DNA of 64,000 bases from DASXHZ01 sp036488085 (GCA_036488085.1 DASXHZ010000076.1:62001-126000); one strand, 5' to 3'; counted from the stretch's first letter, positions 10,008-18,991 are shown. Numbers and translations are program-made. Notes: generated by a model not told the origin, from the sequence alone.

Positions 10008-10460
10008 CAAATTCAAAATGCAAAATGCAAAATTGAAGAGACCGGAGAACGGGAAGATGGAAAAGGGCAAGGTTGATATTTACGACCGTGTTTTCGAATT
10101 TGGATGCCGGATCGTGCGCTGCATCAACGTGCGGCGCGAACACCAACGTCGCGACCGGTCCTATTGCAAGTCTTACGCGCCGGGACGTCGATCGGCGCGA
10201 ATCTCGAGGAAGCGCACGCGGGTCAAAGCAGGGCTGATTTCATCGCGAAAAGCCCGGATCGCTCTGAAGGAAGCTCGCGAAACACTCTACTGGCTGCGTC
10301 TCATCGGAGCGACGGCGATCGTCAGCATGAAACGCCTCGAACCACTCATTCAGGAGTCGCGCGAGATCGTCGCGATCCTCACCATGATCGTTAAGAACAC
10401 GACAGCGGCCCGTTCACGCTGAGTTTAATTTTGCATTTTGCATTTTGAATTTTGAATTTT
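10008..10460. mobile_element. Cassette A: inverted heptamer arrays flanking a decayed four-helix-bundle gene
   Basis: The left array, 10008-10035, reads as heptamers CAAATTC, AAAATGC, AAAATGC, AAAATTG. The right array, 10428-10460, reads ATTTTGC, ATTTTGC, ATTTTGA, ATTTTGA, ATTTTC. The arms are reverse complements over about 25 nt. The element starts 3 nt after the imuB stop and ends 4 nt before the dnaE2 start, replacing whatever intergenic sequence was there. The A/T-rich arms contrast sharply with the GC-rich surroundings. No transposase is present. That it is mobile is inferred from the structure and from two similar loci at 30.6 and 35.3 kb. Confidence 0.6.
10057..10422 (+). pseudogene. 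Four-helix-bundle protein (S23/IVP/Avd-like family), frameshifted
   Basis: Family-like segments occur in different frames of one short locus. The N-terminus, KVDIYDRVFEFGCRIVRC, is in the frame of 10057. A middle block, RAGTSIGANLEEAHAGQSRADFIAK, shortened here to its core GTSIGANLEEAHAGQSR, is in a second frame (about 10170-10250). The C-terminus, ALKEARETLYWLRLI to the stop at 10422, returns to the first frame. A short piece near 10131-10165 (NVATGPIAS) fits the third frame, so at least two and probably three indels have occurred. The family is related to rRNA intervening-sequence proteins and to the Avd proteins of diversity-generating retroelements; neither rRNA nor reverse transcriptase is nearby. 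Confidence 0.8.
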
Positions 10461-10464
10461 CGAA

Positions 10465-13400
10465 ATGACGGTCCCAACCTCCACCTCCTACGATCACCTC
10501 CCCATCGTCGAAGCCCGCTTCGCCGACAAGCCCGAGCCGTATCAACCGAAACTGAAGCAGCACAAGTCGTCCCGCCCCTACGCCGAAATGCGCGCCGCCT
10601 CCGCCTTCTCCTTCCTCGACAGCGCCTCCCTCCCCGAGGACCTCATTGGCACCGCCGCGGAGATCGGCGTTCCGGCAATGGCGCTCATCGATCGCAATGG
10701 TGTGTACGGTGCGCCGCGGTTTTACACGGCGGCGAAGAAGGCGGGCGTGCGGGCGCTGGTCGGGGCGGAGTTGGTGCTCGATGGCGACAAAAGGGCGTCG
10801 CTGCTCGTCGGCGACCGCACCGGATACAAGAACCTCTGCAAACTGATCACGGCGGGCGCGATGGGGAGGCCGAAAGGCGAAGCGTGCTACTCGTGGGACC
10901 TCATCGAGCAATATGCCGAGGGCCTCCACTGCCTCACGCGCGACGATCCCGAGGTCATCGACCGCATCGCCGGCATCTTCAAGGGACGCGCGCACGTCGA
11001 GCTGCAACGCCATCGCATTCGCGAAGAAGAGCACCGCAACCAGATGCTGATCGCGTATGCGCGGCGGAAGCGCCTGCCGCTCATTGCGACGAACGGCGTC
11101 CGCTACGCGCGTCCCGAAAACAAAGAGCTGCACGACGTCCTTACCTGCATCCGTGAAGGCCAGAACGTCGACAAAGCCGGACGGCTCCTCGGCATCAACC
11201 GCGAGCGGCACATCAAAGCAGCGGATGAGATGAGCGCCCTGTTCGCCGACTTGCCCGAGGCGGTCGACCACGCGTGGGAGCTCGCGAACACGCTCGACTT
11301 CACGCTCGCGGATCTCGGGTACCAGTTCCCCGACTATCCGCTCCCGCCCGGCGAGACGAACATGTCGTTTCTCCGGAAGATCACCTGGAACGCCGCGATG
11401 CCGCGTTTCCGGCCGCTCGACGAGCCGGCACAACGGCAGATCGAGAAAGAGCTGAACATGATCGAGAAGCTCGATCTCGCCGGCTACTTCCTCATCGTCT
11501 GGGACATCGTCCAGTTCTGCAACCGCGAGAACATCCTCGTGCAGGGACGCGGGTCGGCCGCGAACAGCGCCGTCTGCTACGCGCTCGGGATCACCGCCGT
11601 CGATCCGGTAAAGATGGAGCTCCTGTTCGAGCGCTTCCTGTCCGAGGAGCGCGGCGAGTGGCCGGACATCGACCTCGACCTGCCGTCGGGCGATCAGCGC
11701 GAGAGAGTCATCCAGCACGTCTACGCGAAGTACGGCGTCCACGGATCGGCGATGACCGCGAACGTCATCACCTATCGCGACCGCAGCGCCGCGCGCGAAG
11801 TCGGAAAAGCGCTCGGCTACTCCGCCGAACAGGTCGACAAACTTTCGAAATGCGTCAGCACCTGGAACTTCGGCGAGATCCGGGAGCAGATCGCCGCGCT
11901 GCCGAGCGAGCTCGCGAAGAGCGGCTTCGATCCGGAGGATCTGCGGCTGCAACACTTCATGCGTCTCTACCTCGAGATTCAGAGCCTGCCGCGGCACCTC
12001 GGGCAGCACGCCGGCGGGATGGTGATGGCGAAAGGGCGTCTCGACGAGGTCGTGCCGCTCGAGCCGGCGTCGATGCCGGCCCGCGTCGTCATTCAGTGGG
12101 ACAAAGACGACTGCGCCGACCTTGGCCTCATCAAAGTCGACCTCCTCGGCCTCGGGATGCTCGCCGCGATCGAAGAGATGATTCCGCTCATCAAGACGCA
12201 CGAGCGCAAACATGTGGATCTCGCGCATCTCCCCCCAGGCGACAAGCTCGTTTACAAGATGCTGAACCAGGCGGACACCATCGGCATGTTCCAGGTCGAG
12301 AGCCGCGCGCAGATGGCGTCGCTGCCCCGCAACGCGCCGGAGAAGTTCTACGACATCGTCGTGCAGGTGGCGATCATCCGCCCGGGCCCGATCGTCGGCG
12401 GGATGATCAAGCCGTTCTTCGACCGCCGCCAGAAGAAGGTCCCGGTCGAATATCCGCATCCCTGCCTCGAGCCGATTCTGAAGCGCACCCTCGGCGTCCC
12501 GCTGTTCCAGGAGCAACTGCTCCGGATCGCGATGGTAGCGGCGAATTTCACCGGCGGCGAGGCGGAGGAACTGCGCCGCGCGATGGGATTCAAGCGCTCG
12601 ATGCAGCGGATGACGGAGATCGAGAAGCGGCTCCGTGCCGGGATGACGAAGAACGGCATCGATCAGCCGGCGCAGGATCAGATCGTCAAGTCGATCACCT
12701 CATTTGCGCTGTACGGCTTCCCCGAGTCGCATGCCGCAAGCTTCGCGCTGATCGCGTACGCAAGCGCGTATCTGAAGGCGCGGCATCCGGCCGCGTTCTA
12801 TGTCGCGCTGCTCAACGCGTGGCCGATGGGCTTCTACCATCCGGCGACACTCGTCAAAGACGCCCAGCGGCACGGCATCAAAGTCTTCCCGATCGACATC
12901 AACCATTCCGGTTGGAAGTGCAGGTGGGAGAACGGCGGCGTGCGTCTCGGGTTGCGTTTCGTGAAGGGGCTGCGCGACAGGACCGGAAAACGGATCGAGG
13001 CAGCGCAGCCATTCGTCTCCGCCGACGATCTCGCCCATCGCGCGCACGTCCGGAACGACCAGCTCACGAAGCTCGCCTACGCCGGCGCCCTCGGCTCCCT
13101 CAGCCTCACCCGCCGCGCCGCCCTCTGGCAAGCATCGAAAGCCGCGAAAGCGGCGGGCGAGCTTTTCGAGAGTGCACGCTCGTCCGCCGCGGTTAGCGTG
13201 GGTGCACTCACGCAAAACGACGCGATGAGCCCCCTCCCCGAAATGTCTGCGTCCGAGGACACGATCGCCGACTACGCGGCGATGGAGATGACGGCGGGGC
13301 CGCACCTGCTCGAACATTTCCGCGACCGGCTCAGACAGGACAACGTTCTCGCCGCGGCCGACCTGAAACGCGTCGCGAACGGCTCGCGGGTCGCGACAGC

Positions 13401-13656
13401 GGGAGCAGTCATCGTCCGCCAGCGGCCCGGAACCGCGAAAGGATTCGTCTTCCTGACGCTGGAAGATGAGACGGGACTGTCGCAGGCGATCGTGAATCCG
13501 CCGCTCTTTGCCGAGTACCGGAACGTCATCCTCCGGTCTTCGGGTCTGATCGTCGAAGGGATCGTCCAGAACAGCGAGGGGCAGGCGTCGGTACGCGCCG
13601 AGAAGTTCTGGCCGCTCGACGGCTTACAGGACATCCAGAGCCATGACTTCCACTGA
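10465..13656 (+). CDS. dnaE2: Error-prone DNA polymerase III alpha subunit DnaE2
   Basis: A protein of 1,063 residues with an N-terminal PHP domain (about 35-260), a C-family polymerase core and a C-terminal OB fold near 965-1040. The catalytic aspartates are seen in PDIDLD (D401 and D403), with the third acidic position in the KVDLLGLG segment. The N-terminal PHP motif reads YAEMRAASAFSFL, lacking the metal-binding His pattern, as in many DnaE2. Together with ImuA and ImuB it forms the translesion mutasome. The bases upstream of the ATG belong to the heptamer array of cassette A and contain no Shine-Dalgarno, so expression may differ from the ancestral operon. Confidence 0.95.
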   Translation: MTVPTSTSYDHLPIVEARFADKPEPYQPKLKQHKSSRPYAEMRAASAFSFLDSASLPEDLIGTAAEIGVPAMALIDRNGVYGAPRFYTAAKKAGVRALVGAELVLDGDKRASLLVGDRTGYKNLCKLITAGAMGRPKGEACYSWDLIEQYAEGLHCLTRDDPEVIDRIAGIFKGRAHVELQRHRIREEEHRNQMLIAYARRKRLPLIATNGVRYARPENKELHDVLTCIREGQNVDKAGRLLGINRERHIKAADEMSALFADLPEAVDHAWELANTLDFTLADLGYQFPDYPLPPGETNMSFLRKITWNAAMPRFRPLDEPAQRQIEKELNMIEKLDLAGYFLIVWDIVQFCNRENILVQGRGSAANSAVCYALGITAVDPVKMELLFERFLSEERGEWPDIDLDLPSGDQRERVIQHVYAKYGVHGSAMTANVITYRDRSAAREVGKALGYSAEQVDKLSKCVSTWNFGEIREQIAALPSELAKSGFDPEDLRLQHFMRLYLEIQSLPRHLGQHAGGMVMAKGRLDEVVPLEPASMPARVVIQWDKDDCADLGLIKVDLLGLGMLAAIEEMIPLIKTHERKHVDLAHLPPGDKLVYKMLNQADTIGMFQVESRAQMASLPRNAPEKFYDIVVQVAIIRPGPIVGGMIKPFFDRRQKKVPVEYPHPCLEPILKRTLGVPLFQEQLLRIAMVAANFTGGEAEELRRAMGFKRSMQRMTEIEKRLRAGMTKNGIDQPAQDQIVKSITSFALYGFPESHAASFALIAYASAYLKARHPAAFYVALLNAWPMGFYHPATLVKDAQRHGIKVFPIDINHSGWKCRWENGGVRLGLRFVKGLRDRTGKRIEAAQPFVSADDLAHRAHVRNDQLTKLAYAGALGSLSLTRRAALWQASKAAKAAGELFESARSSAAVSVGALTQNDAMSPLPEMSASEDTIADYAAMEMTAGPHLLEHFRDRLRQDNVLAAADLKRVANGSRVATAGAVIVRQRPGTAKGFVFLTLEDETGLSQAIVNPPLFAEYRNVILRSSGLIVEGIVQNSEGQASVRAEKFWPLDGLQDIQSHDFH

Positions 13657-13702
13657 CGCCGGAACGCCGTTTTTTTGATGGTGATGCGGTAATCTGATAG
13701 GC

Positions 13703-15583
13703 ATGCTCATCCGTCTCTCCACCGCGATCGCTGCGCTCGCGCTCACCACCGTGGCCGGCGCGGCAACGATCTCCGGCACGATCTACGACGACCCACGCGC
13801 CTACGCCTCGCGCAGTGAGTTCCAACCGAGCGGCGGCGCCACCGTCATGCTCTATCGCAACGGCGGCGATCACCTAGTCAGTAGCGTGACCGCGGGCCCG
13901 AACGGCACCTACTCCTTCACGACGGTCAGCGATGGTCTGTACTGGGTCGCCGTCGACTCCCGGACGATCGGCAATCGCCAAGGGGCGTGGCCGGAGCAGA
14001 CGTACGGCCCCGCCGGCGCGATCTGCGACAACGGCACCGGCTCGACGACGACGCTCGTCGCGCCCGGCGCCTGCTACGGCGGACGATTCGCGTCGCAATC
14101 CGACGACGCGCGGCAAGCCACCACCGCGAAACACATCGCCCAGGTCACGGTCGGCGCGTCGGACGTCCACAACGTCGATTTCGCTTTCAGCGGGAACGTA
14201 GTCACGAATGTGCAGGACGGCTCGAACGCGCAGGGCTCCCTCCGACAGTTCGTCACGAACGCGAACGCGATTCCCGGACCGAACGCGATGCGCTTCGTTC
14301 CCGTCGGCAACGTGCCCGCGAGCGACCGGTGGATCATCCGTCTCGCTTCGCCGCTCCCGCCGCTCCGCGATGCCGGGACGACGATTGACGGCACGCTCCA
14401 TTCTTTTCTGACCGGCCACGTGGTCGGAACCGGCGGCTATGACCTCGATGCGCGTGCGAACGGCACCCGTCCGCCGCGCCCGCGCGTTCATCTGCAGATC
14501 ATCGCGACGGGCGATAACGGCATCTCATTCGAAGCGCCCGGAACGCTGCAGGTCGTCGCGATTCACGATGGCCGTACGGCGGTGCGCACCAGCGCCGACC
14601 TCTCGATGGAGCGCAGCGAGATCGGCGGCACCGGCGAGAACGGCCTCGTCGCAACCGCAGGAACGGTGACCGTGCGTAACGTCACCATCGCGGACCGGAC
14701 CCAGCACGGCGTCGACGTCGAAGGAAACACTCTCTTCGACATGTCCGACAGTGAAGTCACCCGCTGCGGCAACACGTCCGCCAGCGCGGTCGCGCTGCAT
14801 ACCTCCGCGGCAGTCCTCACGCGTTGCATGGTCACGAACAACAGCGGAATCGGGATCGAGGTCGACGGCCGCGGAAACGTGATCCGCTCGTCGCAGGTCG
14901 TCGACAACGCGGTGGGCATCGTCCTCCGGCCGCGCGCCACCGGCACGAGCATCGAGTACAACGACATCGTTTGGAATCACAGCGGCGCGGTCGTCGGCGA
15001 AGCCGCCGGCGCTCCGTCGAAACACAATCGCATCGCCACGAACCATTTCAACGAGAACGGCGGTCCGGTGATCGGCGTCGGGACTCCTCCGGACGAGAGG
15101 GCGACCGTCACCTGCGATCCTGAAACCCTCGGCACGACCGGCACTCCGCGCGTCGATTCCACCTCCACCTCAGGCGTCGAAGGAAATGGCCAGATCACCG
15201 TCGAAGGCTCGGCGTGCCCGAACACGACGATCGAGATCTACACCTCCTACGTCACCTCCGAACTGCGGAAGCACATTCAGGAGAACGAGCAGGACCTCAG
15301 CTCCGTCCGTGAAGCGCTGAAGCGCAACGACGTCGAGTCGCGCGATGACGCCGGCCTCACCAGACTGCGGCTTCCGTCGGTCGGCGAGTTCAATTACGCC
15401 GGCTCGGCGACGGTCGACGCTTCCGGCAGGTTCCGCGCCGCCGTTCCGTGGCCGCGGCAGCTCTCGCATGGCGACAACACGATCGACCTCCGCGGAGGCG
15501 CGCTTTCGGTCGCAGCGGTCGCCATCGATCGCGACGGAAACACGTCGCACTTCAGCCGCCGAAAACTAGTGGACACGCACTGA
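13703..15583 (+). CDS. Secreted right-handed beta-helix repeat protein
   Basis: The 626-residue product begins with a signal peptide (MLIRLSTAIAALALTTVAGA). A SdrD_B/Cna-like beta-sandwich segment follows (about 25-110), with the typical GTYSFTTVSDGLYWV ending. The centre (about 150-460) has repeated Val/Ile/Asn/Gly-rich rungs such as NNSGIGIEVDGRGNVIRSS, as in parallel beta-helix (PbH1/NosD-like) proteins. The last 150 residues form a further beta domain. No catalytic motif was recognised, so whether it is an enzyme or a structural protein is open. It lies 46 bp after dnaE2, probably as an independent unit. Confidence 0.7.
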   Translation: MLIRLSTAIAALALTTVAGAATISGTIYDDPRAYASRSEFQPSGGATVMLYRNGGDHLVSSVTAGPNGTYSFTTVSDGLYWVAVDSRTIGNRQGAWPEQTYGPAGAICDNGTGSTTTLVAPGACYGGRFASQSDDARQATTAKHIAQVTVGASDVHNVDFAFSGNVVTNVQDGSNAQGSLRQFVTNANAIPGPNAMRFVPVGNVPASDRWIIRLASPLPPLRDAGTTIDGTLHSFLTGHVVGTGGYDLDARANGTRPPRPRVHLQIIATGDNGISFEAPGTLQVVAIHDGRTAVRTSADLSMERSEIGGTGENGLVATAGTVTVRNVTIADRTQHGVDVEGNTLFDMSDSEVTRCGNTSASAVALHTSAAVLTRCMVTNNSGIGIEVDGRGNVIRSSQVVDNAVGIVLRPRATGTSIEYNDIVWNHSGAVVGEAAGAPSKHNRIATNHFNENGGPVIGVGTPPDERATVTCDPETLGTTGTPRVDSTSTSGVEGNGQITVEGSACPNTTIEIYTSYVTSELRKHIQENEQDLSSVREALKRNDVESRDDAGLTRLRLPSVGEFNYAGSATVDASGRFRAAVPWPRQLSHGDNTIDLRGGALSVAAVAIDRDGNTSHFSRRKLVDTH

Positions 15584-15601
15584 GTCGTACAATCGAGCGC
15601 G

Positions 15602-16681
15602 ATGAGCACGAATCCGCTCACACCGCTCGATGCGGACGAGCCGGCAGTCGTCGCACTGCCGGCGGCGCGCACTCGCCCGGAATGGGAAGAGATCGCGGCC
15701 TGGATCCTGATCGCTGCCGCGGTCGGGTTCGTGCTGATCCAGCATCTCGTTTCGGCGCTGGTTGCGGGACTGGCGCTCTACCTCACGCTCGATCGCGTCA
15801 TGCGCGCCATGTCTCGCGCTGGGGGAGCGGCGCGGACGCTGTCCCTGCTGAGCGTCCTTTTCGTCAGCGCGGCCGTCGCGACCGGCGCCGTCGCACTGAC
15901 GATGACGGTCTGGCGTCACAGCGCCGGAGCGCTTCCCGACATGATGAACCAGATGGCGCACATCCTCGAGAACACGCGCGCCTGGATGGGCGGGTACGGG
16001 CAGGAGTTCATCCCCGAGGTCATGACCGACGCCGAGAACTTCAAGGCAGCGATCGCCGAGTGGCTGAAAGCGCACGCGCAGAGCGTCCGCGCCGCGGGCG
16101 GATGGCTGAGCGTCGGCCTCGTGCACACCATCATGGGCACCTTGCTGGCGGTCCTGGTCTTCTTCCGCAGCGTGACCCACCATGACGAGCAACTGCGCGG
16201 CCCGCTCGCGCGGCAGCTCTTCGAGAAAGTCACCCGCTTCACCGAAGCCTTTTCGACAATCGCGGTGGCGCAAACGAAGATCTCGGCCGTCAATACCACG
16301 CTGACCGGCATCTACCTCCTCGGCATCCTCCCGGCGTTCGGCGTTCGCATTCCGTTCCGCACGACGCTGGTCCTGCTCACCTTCATCTGCGGGCTCATTC
16401 CTGTCGTCGGCAATCTAATCTCGAACAGCGTCATCACGGTTCTCTCCCTCGGCGTCTCCGTCCCGACAGCGGCCGCCTCGCTCGTCTTCCTCGTCCTGAT
16501 CCACAAGCTCGAGTACCTCATCAACTCGCGGATCGTCGGCGGCGAGACCGACTCGCAGGCGTGGGAGATCCTGATGGCGATCATCATCGGCGAGGCGGCG
16601 TTTGGCGCCGGCGGCATCGTCATGGCGCCGATCATTTATGCCTTCGTGAAGGGCGAGCTGCGCGAGCGCGGCCTGATTTGA
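15602..16681 (+). CDS. AI-2E family (PerM/TqsA-type) transporter
   Basis: A 359-residue polytopic membrane protein. A pair of membrane segments occurs near residues 35-65 and another near 75-105, followed by an amphipathic middle region (about 110-180) and several C-terminal helices with GLIPVVGNLIS and LEYLINSRIVGG, hallmark segments of the AI-2E/UPF0118 family. Members export varied small molecules or ions; substrate cannot be read from the sequence. It starts 18 bp after the beta-helix gene and may be co-transcribed. Confidence 0.88.
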   Translation: MSTNPLTPLDADEPAVVALPAARTRPEWEEIAAWILIAAAVGFVLIQHLVSALVAGLALYLTLDRVMRAMSRAGGAARTLSLLSVLFVSAAVATGAVALTMTVWRHSAGALPDMMNQMAHILENTRAWMGGYGQEFIPEVMTDAENFKAAIAEWLKAHAQSVRAAGGWLSVGLVHTIMGTLLAVLVFFRSVTHHDEQLRGPLARQLFEKVTRFTEAFSTIAVAQTKISAVNTTLTGIYLLGILPAFGVRIPFRTTLVLLTFICGLIPVVGNLISNSVITVLSLGVSVPTAAASLVFLVLIHKLEYLINSRIVGGETDSQAWEILMAIIIGEAAFGAGGIVMAPIIYAFVKGELRERGLI

Positions 16682-16720
16682 TGATCCGCATCACAGCCGA
16701 ATCTCCCTCGGCACCCTAAG

Positions 16721-16743
16721 TTCCTCCCAATCGATTGGAGGAA
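16721..16743 (+). promoter_or_regulatory. Palindrome containing the ribosome binding site of the next gene
   Basis: TTCCTCC, then CAATCGATT, then GGAGGAA, form a near-perfect inverted repeat with one extra C. Its right arm is the Shine-Dalgarno (GGAGG) of the gene starting at 16749, so the hairpin would hide the ribosome binding site. Whether this is regulatory is inference. Confidence 0.4.
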
Positions 16744-16748
16744 AGAAG

Positions 16749-17609
16749 ATGTACATCCGACGCTCTCTCGCGGCGCTGATGCTCCTCGTTTCAGCGGCCG
16801 CATTTGCCGACGCCGGAAAGGTCAACGGGACGTTGACCATGAACGGCAATGTCACGAAGCTCAAGTACGCCTACGCGGTCACCCGTTCCGATCCGTTCGA
16901 CAAGAAGAAGGCCGTCACGTGCGTGATCGCCACCGACACGGAGCTCCCGCAGTCGGCGCTTCTCGACGACATGGGGCTCATGGAAGTCACCATGAAGACG
17001 CCGCTGAACGGCATCCAGTGGCTGATCAACGACGAGAAAGACGTGATCTCGCTGCAAATCTACACGACGCACCGCAAGGAAGGCGGCACGCAGTTCTCGA
17101 GCGTCGGCGCGCAGAAGCTCGATCTGAAGGACTTGACGCCGTCGCACGTGGCGGGCCGCATCTATCTGCCGAAGCCCGATGACTTCTTTGGCGATTCGTA
17201 CCAGTACGACTTGAACTTCGACCTGCCGATCGTCACCGTCAAGGCGCCCGATCCAAAGGCGGACCTGAAGGGAAAGATGCTTCCGGCGGGCGGCGGAGAG
17301 CCGGGAAAGGCTTACGAGGCTTACCGGAAGGTGCTTCTGGCGGGGAACGTCGCTGGTCTCAAGAAGGCGGTGAGTAAGGATCGCGCCGCCGACATGAGCG
17401 ATCCTGATTTCCCGAAGATGCTGCCGCTCGTCCAGGCAATGACACCGAAGACGGTGAAGATCACGGCCGGGTCGGTCGACGGCGACACGGCGGTCCTCCT
17501 GACGGAAGCGAAGGAGAAGGACGAGACGTCGACCGGCAAGATCACGCTCGTGAAGGAAGCCGGCGGGTGGAAGATCGCCAAGGAAGAGTGGACGTCGAAG
17601 ACTGAGTGA
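16749..17609 (+). CDS. Exported protein with C-terminal DUF4878/lumazine-binding-like domain
   Basis: 286 residues with a signal peptide (MYIRRSLAALMLLVSAAAFA). The first half is a beta-rich domain containing GTLTMNGN and a YLPKPDDFFGDSYQYDL segment, unknown to me. From about residue 185 a cystatin/NTF2-like domain follows, with AYRKVLLAGNVAGLKKAVS, a central VDGDTAVL strand and a terminal GGWKIAKEEW. That ending is typical of DUF4878-type domains found in exported proteins. A strong GGAGGAAAG ribosome binding site precedes the ATG within a palindrome. Confidence 0.7.
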   Translation: MYIRRSLAALMLLVSAAAFADAGKVNGTLTMNGNVTKLKYAYAVTRSDPFDKKKAVTCVIATDTELPQSALLDDMGLMEVTMKTPLNGIQWLINDEKDVISLQIYTTHRKEGGTQFSSVGAQKLDLKDLTPSHVAGRIYLPKPDDFFGDSYQYDLNFDLPIVTVKAPDPKADLKGKMLPAGGGEPGKAYEAYRKVLLAGNVAGLKKAVSKDRAADMSDPDFPKMLPLVQAMTPKTVKITAGSVDGDTAVLLTEAKEKDETSTGKITLVKEAGGWKIAKEEWTSKTE

Positions 17610-17612
17610 CGC

Positions 17613-18203
17613 TCAGACCGCGCGGTCGATCTTCGCGGCGAGAATGAAATCGCTGCGGGTGAGGCCGTTGATCGCGTGCGTCCAGATCTCGATGCGGGCG
17701 CGGCCCCAGCCGAGGTGGATGTCGGGGTGATGCCCCTCCTCCTCGGCTAGGGCCCCCACCCGATTCGTGAACGCGAGCGCCTGCGCGAAGTCGGGGAAAC
17801 GGAACTCGCGTTCGAGGTGATGCTCGCCTTGAACGCGCCACCCGTCGCCGAGCTCCCGCGCGAGCGCATCGAGTTCCTCGCCGTGGAGGGCCGGAACACC
17901 GCCGCGGCACGGCACGCATTTCTCGTCCGCGAGCGATGACGGCGGCCGTGCGCCGCCGCGCACTACTTCCGCGAGGTCGCGAGGATCGACGTGATGCCGG
18001 AAAGCCTCGCGGCCGGCAACGTAGACGACCGGAACGTCGTTCGTGAAGCGCGCGAGCAGATCGTCGTCGTCATCGATGTCGACTTCCTGCAGGTCGATGC
18101 GCAGCCGGTAGAGCGACTCGGCGGAGCGGATTGCGGCCTTCGCCTTGTCGCAGAGATGGCAACCGTCGCGCGTATACAGCGTGACTTCAACGCGGTCACT
18201 CAT
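17613..18203 (-). CDS. Glutaredoxin-like domain fused to pterin-4a-carbinolamine dehydratase
   Basis: A 196-residue fusion. Residues 1-80 are a thioredoxin-fold, glutaredoxin-like (DUF836-type) domain with the redox motif CHLC and a cis-Pro strand (NDVPVVYV). Residues about 100-196 match 4a-hydroxytetrahydrobiopterin dehydratase: the EEGHHPDI motif and THAINGLTRSDF supply the family signature His-His-Pro, Trp, His and Asp. The dehydratase recycles pterin cofactor after aromatic amino-acid hydroxylation or serves related pterin chemistry. Each half is normally a separate protein; no frameshift is needed to join them here. It is divergent from the SDR at 18236 with only 32 bp between, containing a 13-nt direct repeat (TAGACTCTACCGC). 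Confidence 0.85.
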   Translation of the reverse strand: MSDRVEVTLYTRDGCHLCDKAKAAIRSAESLYRLRIDLQEVDIDDDDDLLARFTNDVPVVYVAGREAFRHHVDPRDLAEVVRGGARPPSSLADEKCVPCRGGVPALHGEELDALARELGDGWRVQGEHHLEREFRFPDFAQALAFTNRVGALAEEEGHHPDIHLGWGRARIEIWTHAINGLTRSDFILAAKIDRAV

Positions 18204-18235
18204 TATTTAGACTCTACCGCTAGACTCTACCGCCA

Positions 18236-18991
18236 ATGTCGATCGACCTCGCGGGGAAAGTCATCCTCGTCACCGGCGCCTCGCGCGGGATCGGCGCCGC
18301 GGCGGCACGGACGCTCGCGAAGGCGAATGCGATCGTCGCGATCAACTACAACCGCAGCGAATCCGAGGCGGTGGCTCTTGCAAGGGAAATCGGCGAACCG
18401 GCGTTCGCGGTGCGGGCAGACGTCAGCAATCCGTCCGACGTGCAGGCGATGATCGACCAGGTCGAACAGCGCTGCGGCCGGCTCGATGTCCTGGTGAACA
18501 ACGCCGCGACGTTCGAGATGAACCCGTTCGACGGCGAGAGCTACGAGCACTGGCAGGCGGCGTGGCACCGGACGTTCGACCTCAATATCTTTGGCGCGGC
18601 GAACGCTGGGTTCCTCGCGATGCGCCTCATGCGAAAGCACGGAGGCGGGAAAGTCATCAACATCGCGTCGCGCGCCGCCTACCGCGGCGAGACGGAGTTT
18701 GCGGACTACGGCGCGTCAAAGGCGGCGCTCGTCAATCTGACGATCTCGATCGCCCGCGGCTGTGCGAAGGACAACATCACGTCCACGTGTGTCGCGCCGG
18801 GATTCATCGAGACCGAGATGGCGAAGTCGGAGCTGGAGAAGCACCATGACGAGATCGTCAACCAGGTGCCTCTCGGGCGCGTCGGAACGGTCGACGACGT
18901 CGCGGGCGTGATCCTCTTCCTCGCCTCGCCGATGGCCGATTACCTGAACGGCACCACGATCGACGTCAACGGCGGGTCGTGGTTTCACTGA
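18236..18991 (+). CDS. SDR-family oxidoreductase, FabG-like
   Basis: 251 residues with the classical SDR layout: the NAD(P)-binding TGASRGIG near residue 14, NNA in strand 4, and the catalytic Ser...Tyr-x-x-x-Lys (NIASRAAY ... YGASK). The C-terminus (LNGTTIDVNGGSWF) is typical of 3-oxoacyl-ACP reductase-like SDRs. The substrate cannot be assigned; there is no fatty-acid synthesis gene beside it. The 3' end overlaps the convergent nucleotidyltransferase by 26 bp. Confidence 0.88.
   Translation: MSIDLAGKVILVTGASRGIGAAAARTLAKANAIVAINYNRSESEAVALAREIGEPAFAVRADVSNPSDVQAMIDQVEQRCGRLDVLVNNAATFEMNPFDGESYEHWQAAWHRTFDLNIFGAANAGFLAMRLMRKHGGGKVINIASRAAYRGETEFADYGASKAALVNLTISIARGCAKDNITSTCVAPGFIETEMAKSELEKHHDEIVNQVPLGRVGTVDDVAGVILFLASPMADYLNGTTIDVNGGSWFH

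Noticed and set aside
10057..10422. Avd-like gene considered as part of a diversity-generating retroelement
   Set aside because: No reverse transcriptase, template repeat or variable repeat is found in the window, and the gene is broken.
10057..10422. Four-helix-bundle gene considered as an rRNA intervening sequence
   Set aside because: There is no 23S rRNA sequence around it; the flanks are imuB and dnaE2.
15566..16273. Minus-strand reading frame within the AI-2E transporter gene
   Set aside because: It is composed of Arg/Ala/His-rich low-information sequence and lies wholly within a well-supported membrane protein gene.
18204..18235. 13-nt direct repeat between the fusion gene and the SDR as a mobile-element footprint
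   Set aside because: Only two copies exist with nothing between them; more likely a small tandem duplication or operator.
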